From NCBI GenBank assembly GCA_900321005.1, contig ONUF01000017.1:1-45855 (forward strand): 45,855 nucleotides of DNA. The letters run 5' to 3'. Position numbers and translations under genes: made by a program. The stretch's first letter is position 1. Every line of letters begins with the position of its first letter. Shown here piece after piece: positions 17,363-24,137 of this stretch. Origin of the DNA: an uncultured Bacteroidales bacterium. GTDB taxonomy: Bacteria; Bacteroidota; Bacteroidia; Bacteroidales; Paludibacteraceae. The notes beneath the pieces are model-generated. The model was not told the DNA's origin, searched no databases, and worked only from the letters and a program-made list of their open reading frames with translations.

Positions 17363-17379
17363 AGGTGCAAAATCGGCTG

Positions 17380-17411
17380 CAAAATTACTACAAATTTTTG
17401 AAATACGCAAA
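17380..17411 (-). promoter_or_regulatory. Promoter of DUF177-rpmF, inside the end of the RluA-type gene
   Basis: On the minus strand TTTG at 17411-17408, a 20-base spacer and TAATTTTG at 17387-17380. The -33 element and spacer lie within the last codons of the upstream pseudouridine synthase and the -7 element starts directly after its stop codon. Confidence 0.7.
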
Positions 17412-18710
17412 TTTATTTGCAAAAAAATGCATCTCCTGCTGCGTGACGGGGTGAACGAATCGTATCTCCGCGGCGTGGAGCATGAGCCGTTCTGCGGGTT
17501 GACCATACAACCTATCTCCTACAATCGGCGCATTCAGTCCTTCGGGATGAGCGGCGTGAACACGCAACTGGTGCGTCCGACCGGTGAGCGGAAAGAAATC
17601 CACGAGCATCGTGCCATCCGCTCTGCGTTCGCGTATCACATAGCGCGTGATAGCCGGTTTGCCGTGCTCCCGATCTACCATCTGCCGCGGCCGATCATAG
17701 GGATTCGGTAAGAGCGGAAGGTTTATGATACCTTCCGATTTGTGATTTGACATTTCTTCCGATCTGCTGACGCCGTATGGTGATTTGTCATTTGGCTTAC
17801 AAACCGCTTCATACCGTTTGTAAATATCTCGGCGCTGGAAATAACTCTGCAAAGTCTTATAGACTTCGGGCGTCTTGGCGAGAACGAGTAGCCCGCTTGT
17901 ATCTTGATCCAGACGATGCACGGGCTTGGCGTGTAATAAACTCTCGGCAGAAGGTTCGTCCGTTTTACCGGGAACAGAAAGCAATCCAGCAGGTTTATTG
18001 ATTACGATAATATAATCGTCTTCAAAAAGAATTTCGGGCGGAGAACTGACTACTGAATACTGATTACTGAATGCTGAAATCTCAAGGTCTTCCAGTCCTT
18101 GAAGCATATGCCGCAGAATCGGCACACACCGGCCGGAACAAGGGGCATAGAATGCTCCCTCTTGCCGAATCTCCGTCTTTGACGGAGCACCTACCCAGAA
18201 CTCCGCCAGTTGCAGCGGTTTGAGACCGTGCGTCAGAGCATATTGCAGCAACTTCGGCGCGCAGCACTCGCCAGCCCCCGATGGGGGCATTGGTGATTGG
18301 TGATTGGTTATTGGTGATTTGTTAAACCACTCATCTTCAGGGATGATGGGTTTCTCATTGGCAAAGATCTCCAGCAGGTTCTTGCTATCGCCTCTTCCGT
18401 TCAGGAAATTATAGTTGGCAAACAGCAATCGCTGCAAGCGGCGCGACTCCTCTTTGCTGTGCCCAATGGGTTCTTCCGTCATCGCATAAACGGGAGGCAC
18501 AAATCCTTCGTGGAAATACGAGCCATCGAGTTTGGCAGAAAAAGCCGCAAGGTAATTATCTGAATACTGATCACTGATTGCTGACGGCTCGACCATCAGC
18601 ACCCCGAACATCTTACCGCAGGTATGCAGTTCGGACTCCGGGTGCTCGCGCATATACGCGTGTACCTTATTGATAATGTTCGCTGTCGCTGTGGAAAGGT
18701 CGGCAAACAT
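17388..18710 (-). CDS. RluA-family pseudouridine synthase with N-terminal extension
   Basis: This 440-residue enzyme has a C-terminal RluA-type catalytic domain (from about residue 225) with the catalytic VHRLDQDTSGLLVLAKT motif and the FFPLTGRTHQLRVHAAH motif. The N-terminal half resembles the long N-terminal region found in Bacteroidota homologues (CCAPKLLQYALTHGLKPLQLAEFWVG, then GAFYAPCSGRCVPILRHML). At least four stretches look like in-frame repeat insertions: AISDQYSDNY, SPITNHQSPMPPSG, AFSNQYSVVSS and NDKSPYGVSRSEEMSNHKSEG. All lie outside the catalytic motifs. The ATG overlaps the stop of the ion-channel gene by one base (TGATG). Confidence 0.88.
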   Translation of the reverse strand: MFADLSTATANIINKVHAYMREHPESELHTCGKMFGVLMVEPSAISDQYSDNYLAAFSAKLDGSYFHEGFVPPVYAMTEEPIGHSKEESRRLQRLLFANYNFLNGRGDSKNLLEIFANEKPIIPEDEWFNKSPITNHQSPMPPSGAGECCAPKLLQYALTHGLKPLQLAEFWVGAPSKTEIRQEGAFYAPCSGRCVPILRHMLQGLEDLEISAFSNQYSVVSSPPEILFEDDYIIVINKPAGLLSVPGKTDEPSAESLLHAKPVHRLDQDTSGLLVLAKTPEVYKTLQSYFQRRDIYKRYEAVCKPNDKSPYGVSRSEEMSNHKSEGIINLPLLPNPYDRPRQMVDREHGKPAITRYVIRERRADGTMLVDFFPLTGRTHQLRVHAAHPEGLNAPIVGDRLYGQPAERLMLHAAEIRFVHPVTQQEMHFFANKFAYFKNL

Positions 18711-19513
18711 CAGGATTTCTTCTTGAGTTCTTTCTCTATCTCCTCCAGTTTGCGCTCGATGCCGTCAAGTTGGTACTTCACGTCGTCATTATTGTCGGAC
18801 ATCATCGCATCGACAAAGACCGAGTTGATAAACGACATGCCCAGCAAACCGAAAGCGCCTAAGAGCACACAGAAATAAAAGCGTGAGAGACGGCCGATAA
18901 GCGGCGTTGTGGCCTCCATGATGGCATCCGGAATCTCGTACCACCCTTCCACCGTGAACACGCGGAAAACCGAATAGATGGCGTTAATCGGCGTGTCGAA
19001 ATACTGCGGGGCGATGTGGCTGTACAAACCGCAGTTGATCATTCCGAAGATAAACAAGAGCAAGAGAAAAGCGAGCATAATCACGCCGGAAGAGCGCAAC
19101 GCGCGTTTCAGTCCCGCGCCAATCTGGGCGATCTTCGGGAAGAAATGGAACATACGAAAAGCCCGCATGGCGCGCAACAGTCGGATCGTCATCAAGATCG
19201 AGAAATCATATGCGGCCACGTCCAGGAACGGCGTCACTAAGGACGGAAGCGAGATAATCACCAGAATACCGTCCATCCGGTTCCAGCCGTCTTTCCAGTA
19301 CGCTTTGAGGCCGTACTCGCGCTGCTTGATGATCATTTCGGCCACAAAGATCAGCGTACATAGCATGTCCACCGCCATGATAAGAGGATGGCTGATGCCC
19401 GATTCCTGCATGTAGATGATGACCGTGTTGATGAGTATCACGCCCAGTATCACATGGTCATTCAACAACATGCGTTTGAGAAACTCCGTCAGTTTGGGTT
19501 TTCGATTTTCCAT
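18710..19513 (-). CDS. Voltage-gated ion channel of the bacterial sodium-channel type
   Basis: This 267-residue protein has six membrane helices. S4 carries four arginines at every third position (IRLLRAMRAFRMF). The pore loop FRVFTVEGWYEIPDAIM resembles the TLESW filter of NaChBac-type channels, with a glutamate at the selectivity position. The C-terminus (YQLDGIERKLEEIEKELKKK) is a coiled coil, as in bacterial Nav channels that form tetramers. The start is ATG 19513 (MENRKPKLTEF), about 40 bases after a strong promoter; an earlier in-frame ATG lies inside the promoter. The ion selectivity is an inference. Confidence 0.85.
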   Translation of the reverse strand: MENRKPKLTEFLKRMLLNDHVILGVILINTVIIYMQESGISHPLIMAVDMLCTLIFVAEMIIKQREYGLKAYWKDGWNRMDGILVIISLPSLVTPFLDVAAYDFSILMTIRLLRAMRAFRMFHFFPKIAQIGAGLKRALRSSGVIMLAFLLLLFIFGMINCGLYSHIAPQYFDTPINAIYSVFRVFTVEGWYEIPDAIMEATTPLIGRLSRFYFCVLLGAFGLLGMSFINSVFVDAMMSDNNDDVKYQLDGIERKLEEIEKELKKKS

Positions 19514-19551
19514 ATTCGTCTGCTCTGTTAGGTTAGCGCAACATTGCGGCG

Positions 19552-19582
19552 CAAAGGTACACAAAAAATCCCACATACGCAA
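19552..19582 (-). promoter_or_regulatory. Promoter of the ion-channel gene
   Basis: On the minus strand TTG at 19582-19580, a 20-base spacer and TACCTTTG at 19559-19552. The spacer (GTATGTGGGATTTTTTGTG) is nearly the same as that of the promoter at 4301-4332, and a short inverted repeat (CATAC/GTATG) spans the -33 box in the same position. Confidence 0.75.
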
Positions 19583-19618
19583 GTGTATGCAGGATAATTG
19601 TAAGAAAAAACCGTTTTT

Positions 19619-21625
19619 TTACCATCCTCCGGGACCTCCGCCGCCACTATTGCTGTAGTTGGAGAGCGAGACATTCGAGCCGCCTGTGGCCGTAGCGGGA
19701 TAATACCCTACTCCGTCGAAAATCTCCGTGCCACCGGCTGTCACACCGGATTTGAGCGTCGGCGTAGAGGAAGTATAAACGACCAGTTTCTGGCTACTAC
19801 CTCCGCCACCGCCGGGACCGTAACCACCACCGCCGGAATTGGACTTGGTCGGGGTCTTGAAGACAAAGGCCAGTTCGCCGTTATTATAGAGTGCATGCCA
19901 GGTGTTCGCGGTCCAAGAGCTCGTCTGCTTGCAGGTACCGCCGGTGATGCTGGCGCCGGACTCGAGGTTACCCACCGCGACAATCGTACCGCCGGAGATA
20001 TAGAGTTTCTTGCCTTCCTCGGTATTGGCATCAATCGCCACTTCCGGGCTGGTAGATCCGATGGCATAGACGATGCCGCCCTTGATATAAACGTTTCCGT
20101 TGGCGTCTATACCGTCGTTATTGGTTGAACGCGAATAGACGAGTCCGCCGTTGATGGTGAGGTCCGAAGCGGCATTGATACCGTCATCGTACGCATTGAC
20201 CACCACTTCGCCTTCGTTGATGACGAACGTGCTCTTACTCTCGATACCCTCGGCATTGCGTCCCGATGTGCTGACGGAGATCTTACCGCCGCTGATGACG
20301 ATACCTCCTGCATACGTATATGTCACATACCATCCGCTGCCCGACTCGGTCTTGATACCGGCTTTGATACCTTTCGGCGAAGAGTAATACTTGCTGTCGA
20401 TATTATCGGTGTTACCTGTGTAATTGGTGTTCTCGGTCGTGCCGTTGTTGTAATAGAGCGCGCCGGTTGTTTTAATCGTCATCGTGCCGCCTGTGAAAGT
20501 AAGCAAGCTGTCGCATTTGAGTCCCTTACCGCCGGAACCGGTGGACGTCAGGTTGAGTGTACCGCCACTGATGGTGATGTTCGCATCGCTGCTGATACAA
20601 GCCGCTGCTTTGGTCTCCAAGTCCTCTGTATCCCACATTCCGATGCCGGAAGTGGTGATAGTGAACTCACCGCCGCTGATAGCGATGTTACCCTCTGCTT
20701 TGATACCCTTACAAGCCACACCGGTGATGTCCATCGTCAGCGTTCCGCCGGAGATATAGATATTTCCGGAGTCTTCCTCTTCGTGATCCACGGTCTCGCC
20801 TGTTGAACCGATGGTCGTGTCCTCGATGTCGCATTGCAGACCATCGTCGGCTACGTTGTTGATGGTGATCGTGCCGCTCTCCATGAGGAAGAACTGCTCA
20901 CAGTTGATACCATCACCCACCGCCGAGAGAACATGGATGGTGGAGTTCTTAATACTGAAATACTCGCCGGTCTTGATACCGTGTTTGACGTTACCCGTCA
21001 CGTTCAGCGTACCTTTCTGCGCAAACTCCGCATGACCCTTGATATACAGACATCCTTTCTGCTTACCGCCTGCTGCATCCACAAGCGTGTTCGTTGTGCC
21101 GTTGAGCGGTTTTACTTTGATACGCTTGCTGTTCTGGATGTGCACTGCCGCTCCGGAATAAACGGCTGACACGTTCGTCAGGTTAAGGTTATTTAACTCC
21201 ACCGTTGCCTTGTAACTGCCCTCGTTATAGAACCCGCCGTCGCTCGAAGAACCCGACAGCGTATAGGTGATCTCAGTGGCGAGGTCGCTACTCTGCACGA
21301 TGCTCACATGCGCACCGGAAGAGGTGATCGTCAGGTCTTTGGCGACATTACCGGCTACCGTGATAGCTGCGCTCGCGTCACTATAGACAACCTTCACCGA
21401 ACTATCCGTCACTTTCGTATCATCGACATACATCGCCGTCACATCGCTGAGCGTAAAAACCTTCTCCATGACGGTCAAGGTCGTGCCGTTGTCGTATGGC
21501 ATGAGGGATGTCTGCTCGGCCGAGAACTGATATGTTACGTTGCCCACTTCTACATTCAGGGTCTGGGCAAATATCAAATGACAAATAACCAATGTCAAAT
21601 AACCAATTACCAATATCTTTTTCAT
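19619..21625 (-). CDS. Secreted carbohydrate-binding domain protein (Cthe_2159 family)
   Basis: This 668-residue secreted protein is made of repeated strand motifs of the type ISGGTLTM/DGIN/KGIKAEGN, predicting a right-handed parallel beta-helix as in the Cthe_2159 pectin-binding family. A Gly-rich tail (GGGGYGPGGGGG and GGGGPGGW) ends it. I chose ATG 21625 because AAAGGAGG stands seven bases before it. The signal peptide (KKILVIGYLTLVICHLIFAQ) is unusual: its hydrophobic core is translated from a degenerate micro-repeat (TTGGTTATTTGACATT type) seen elsewhere between genes. The stop of the upstream gene overlaps the longer frame, so the two genes are coupled. Confidence 0.85.
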   Translation of the reverse strand: MKKILVIGYLTLVICHLIFAQTLNVEVGNVTYQFSAEQTSLMPYDNGTTLTVMEKVFTLSDVTAMYVDDTKVTDSSVKVVYSDASAAITVAGNVAKDLTITSSGAHVSIVQSSDLATEITYTLSGSSSDGGFYNEGSYKATVELNNLNLTNVSAVYSGAAVHIQNSKRIKVKPLNGTTNTLVDAAGGKQKGCLYIKGHAEFAQKGTLNVTGNVKHGIKTGEYFSIKNSTIHVLSAVGDGINCEQFFLMESGTITINNVADDGLQCDIEDTTIGSTGETVDHEEEDSGNIYISGGTLTMDITGVACKGIKAEGNIAISGGEFTITTSGIGMWDTEDLETKAAACISSDANITISGGTLNLTSTGSGGKGLKCDSLLTFTGGTMTIKTTGALYYNNGTTENTNYTGNTDNIDSKYYSSPKGIKAGIKTESGSGWYVTYTYAGGIVISGGKISVSTSGRNAEGIESKSTFVINEGEVVVNAYDDGINAASDLTINGGLVYSRSTNNDGIDANGNVYIKGGIVYAIGSTSPEVAIDANTEEGKKLYISGGTIVAVGNLESGASITGGTCKQTSSWTANTWHALYNNGELAFVFKTPTKSNSGGGGYGPGGGGGSSQKLVVYTSSTPTLKSGVTAGGTEIFDGVGYYPATATGGSNVSLSNYSNSGGGGPGGW

Positions 21626-21639
21626 ATCCGTTCCTCCTT

Positions 21640-22044
21640 TCATTTATGGATGTTGATTTTCACGGAACGTTTACCGTCGGTAACGATATATATTCCGTGT
21701 CCGAGGCTGCTCGCTGCCTGCACCAGGTTATCGAACTCGCCGAGCGAGGTGCCTAAGATACTAAACACGCGCACCGGAGCGTCTCCGTCCAGCACATTAT
21801 CCACTGCCGCTAAGTCGCCGGCCTCCGTACGGAACTGCATCGCGGCCAGTTCGGTCAACGAGAAATTCACCGTGCCGTCGTTATTCGTCACGTCTAACTG
21901 CGCACCATTGACCGTGATCGTCAGATTGGTCACCGTCAGTGCGGTCTGCGTACCTTCCGTATTGGTAAATACCAAGTACGCGTACTCACCTGCCTGCACC
22001 ATCCCGGCGCACACCAGCAGGAATATTAAAATCAGTTTTCTCAT
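21640..22044 (-). CDS. Secreted protein with T9SS-like C-terminal segment
   Basis: This 134-residue protein starts at ATG 22044 with a clear signal peptide (MRKLILIFLLVCAGMVQAGEY). The middle has short beta-strands rich in Thr and Asn. The last roughly 45 residues (VRVFSILGTSLGEF...GIYIVTDGKRSVKI) resemble the C-terminal sorting domains of Bacteroidota secreted proteins, where a VxVxxxxG start and GxYIV end are typical. It is co-transcribed with the carbohydrate-binding protein (stop at 21640, next ATG at 21625) from a promoter about 100 bases upstream. The 5' leader contains two hairpins (CACGA/TCGTG and GCCTT/AAGGC). The function is unknown. Confidence 0.7.
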   Translation of the reverse strand: MRKLILIFLLVCAGMVQAGEYAYLVFTNTEGTQTALTVTNLTITVNGAQLDVTNNDGTVNFSLTELAAMQFRTEAGDLAAVDNVLDGDAPVRVFSILGTSLGEFDNLVQAASSLGHGIYIVTDGKRSVKINIHK

Positions 22045-22141
22045 ATACTCGTGGAATATTATCGGGCCGGACCCTTGCCTTTCCAAGGCACCTTAAAGAA
22101 ATCAACTATACACGACAATTATCGTGCCATTTTTACCGGCG

Positions 22142-22173
22142 CAAAGGTACTACTTTCTTTCGAGATATGCAAA
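22142..22173 (-). promoter_or_regulatory. Promoter of the two secreted-protein genes
   Basis: On the minus strand TTTG at 22173-22170 followed by CATATCTC, a 20-base spacer in all, and TACCTTTG at 22149-22142. Confidence 0.75.
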
Positions 22174-22180
22174 TAAAGAC

Positions 22181-22209
22181 AAAAAAATCGCCCCGAAGGA
22201 CGATTTTTC
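22181..22209 (-). terminator. Rho-independent terminator of the hyp operon
   Basis: AAAAATCG (22183-22190) pairs with CGATTTTT (22201-22208), with an inner CC/GG pair around a TTCG loop, and continues into a T7 run on the minus strand. It lies about 40 bases after the stop of the DUF5692-like gene and directly before the next promoter. Confidence 0.75.
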
Positions 22210-22246
22210 TTTCGCTTTCAGCTACTTAACGGTGTCTTTCCGTCTA

Positions 22247-23350
22247 TTAGCTATTGACCACGGCGCGAGCCATCGCGTCTTTGTAGTACTTCTGATTAAC
22301 GAAGACATCCTCCTTGTACGGGTTGATGTGACGTGCCTTGGCTTGGTACATAATGTAACCGAAAGCAACGATGTTCGTAATGAGCGCCAGCGCGGAGATT
22401 ACCAGCATAGCGGTCGGATTAGCAGCTGTAGCACCCACTGCCTCAATAGTAGTACCGGTTGCTGCAGCCTCGCCGCCAGCCTCTGCATAGAGAGCGGTGA
22501 TGGTGTCAAAGCCGTTGACGTACTGCGTCGGCAGAACAACCCAGCTGAACTTGTGAAAACCATCTTTGAAGACCTCTTGGAAGAGCGGGAATACCTGTGC
22601 AAACATACACCAGATAGCCAGAGTGTTAGCACGGTTCTGAATCCAACCGCCACGGTTCCAAAGGAGAGCAGCTACTGTCGGAGCGAGCAACAACGCAATA
22701 CCGCAATACCAGCTGTGTGTCGGCAGGCAGTTGTACGTGTACGCGAAGTTCCAGATGTCATAAACGAGGATATAAACCCAAGTCATGTCCGCCCAAATCA
22801 TATCTTTCTTGTCCTTGGACGGATACACATTCCACCATGCGGTCATACAGAAGATGTTGAATAGACCGGCAAGACCATTGAAGACATTGTGCCAACCGCC
22901 ATACAACCATACACCTTCGCTTGACAGCCACCATTTGTTCCATCCCATGATAGCGGACTCGAAATCCGAAGCCACGGCAATCAAAATGTTAATAGCTACG
23001 ATGATGAACGGGAACGGTTTGAACCAGCGTTTTGCGCCAATACCCCATTCGTACTTGATCATCATAAAACCAATACATCCGGTCAAGGCAGCATACAGCT
23101 TAGCGTAGTGGAACCAACCGTTCATGTACAGATGGGTCTGGTTCGTCAATGCCCACTCAGCGCCCATACGGGCACCCACTGCGATGGCTACGAAATACGC
23201 GGTCAATGCTAACGGGATTGCAAAGAACGTGATAGCACCGCCGAGTTTCGTACGGCGGGCAAACTCATTGAAAAGGATTAAGCCCACGAGGACAACTAAT
23301 AGCATTCCCCATTGAGCAAGGGCATTTGCCCCATACACTTCAAAAAACAT
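22247..23350 (-). CDS. Polytopic membrane protein, DUF5692-like
   Basis: This 367-residue protein has around ten predicted membrane segments and is rich in Trp and Tyr (for example NKWWLSSEGVWLYGGWHN and WVYILVYDIWNFAYTYNCLPTHSWYCG). The pattern NEFARRTKLGG near the N-terminus and WFHYAKLYAALTGCIGFMMIKYEWG suggests the DUF5692 family, as far as I recall it. No function is established for that family. It is the last gene of a minus-strand operon with hypB, a large oxidoreductase, hypA and a small membrane protein, so a link to a redox or nickel process is possible but only inferred. Confidence 0.65.
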   Translation of the reverse strand: MFFEVYGANALAQWGMLLVVLVGLILFNEFARRTKLGGAITFFAIPLALTAYFVAIAVGARMGAEWALTNQTHLYMNGWFHYAKLYAALTGCIGFMMIKYEWGIGAKRWFKPFPFIIVAINILIAVASDFESAIMGWNKWWLSSEGVWLYGGWHNVFNGLAGLFNIFCMTAWWNVYPSKDKKDMIWADMTWVYILVYDIWNFAYTYNCLPTHSWYCGIALLLAPTVAALLWNRGGWIQNRANTLAIWCMFAQVFPLFQEVFKDGFHKFSWVVLPTQYVNGFDTITALYAEAGGEAAATGTTIEAVGATAANPTAMLVISALALITNIVAFGYIMYQAKARHINPYKEDVFVNQKYYKDAMARAVVNS

Positions 23351-23411
23351 AAGCTTTTGTGTTATAATTAATGGTTATTATTGATTTTTAGGATCGCATG
23401 TTGCGGTCTTT

Positions 23412-23762
23412 CTATGCATTTACAGTTTTGCGCTCTTTGGCGTAAGCCCATATAGCCCAAGCTACGGTGACGATTACCGACATCGGTACACCCACGGTCA
23501 GCATCTCTTTGAGCATCACCAAACCGCCGCCTTCGGTCTCCAAGGCGGGAAAGAACGGGTACATCCATGTCACCTCGCCGTTGAGGATATGATCCACTAT
23601 CAGCATCAACGAACCGCCCCAAAGCATTTTCTCCAGAGCCGGTAGATGCTTGCTGAATGCATTGTAGTTACTTTGTGCAGGTTCAACCTGCGTTTTCTCC
23701 ATACGTTTGCGGTATACCGTTGTTGCCACCGCTTGTACTAAGGGTACAATAAAACAAGCCAT
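23412..23762 (-). CDS. Small membrane protein in the hyp operon
   Basis: This 116-residue protein has an N-terminal hydrophobic stretch (FIVPLVQAVATTVY), a central segment (KMLWGGSLMLIVDHIL) and a strong C-terminal membrane helix (VPMSVIVTVAWAIWAYA) followed by a basic tail. I do not recognise a family. It sits between hypA and the DUF5692-like gene on the same strand with short gaps of 27 and 61 bases, so it is probably part of the same membrane complex. Confidence 0.7.
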   Translation of the reverse strand: MACFIVPLVQAVATTVYRKRMEKTQVEPAQSNYNAFSKHLPALEKMLWGGSLMLIVDHILNGEVTWMYPFFPALETEGGGLVMLKEMLTVGVPMSVIVTVAWAIWAYAKERKTVNA

Positions 23763-23789
23763 ATTATTTACGATTTACGATTTTACGAT

Positions 23790-24137
23790 TTATTGAGGTA
23801 CTACGATTTCCTTTATCTCCACTTCGTTCCCTTGTAGCAGCCAAGTCTTCTCGCTGCCGCAATGCGGACAGATCTTTCCATGCGCCACTGTGGGGTACTC
23901 CTTACCACAACCGTCGCAATGCGTCACCGCCGGTATCGGTTCGATCTTCAATTCGCAGCCCCGCAGCATCTCTTCCTTGTCTGCTGCCCAACGCCAGCAA
24001 TCGGTCAAGTATTCCGGTACAATGGTGGACACCTCTCCGATGTTCATCACCACCGCCGAGACATGCTCCACGCCATGTTCTTGCGCTGCTTTCTTCACGT
24101 CGCGGATGATATAAAAGACAATCCCAAGTTCGTGCAT
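23790..24137 (-). CDS. hypA: Hydrogenase maturation nickel metallochaperone HypA
   Basis: This 115-residue protein begins with the nickel-binding MHE triplet and has the zinc-binding pairs CDGC and CPHC in the C-terminal half. HypA hands nickel to HypB and on to nickel enzymes, mainly [NiFe] hydrogenase and sometimes urease. The ATG overlaps the stop of the upstream oxidoreductase by one base. No hydrogenase structural gene is in the window. The long gap between the residues of the normal pattern is unremarkable and the length is as expected. Confidence 0.92.
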   Translation of the reverse strand: MHELGIVFYIIRDVKKAAQEHGVEHVSAVVMNIGEVSTIVPEYLTDCWRWAADKEEMLRGCELKIEPIPAVTHCDGCGKEYPTVAHGKICPHCGSEKTWLLQGNEVEIKEIVVPQ

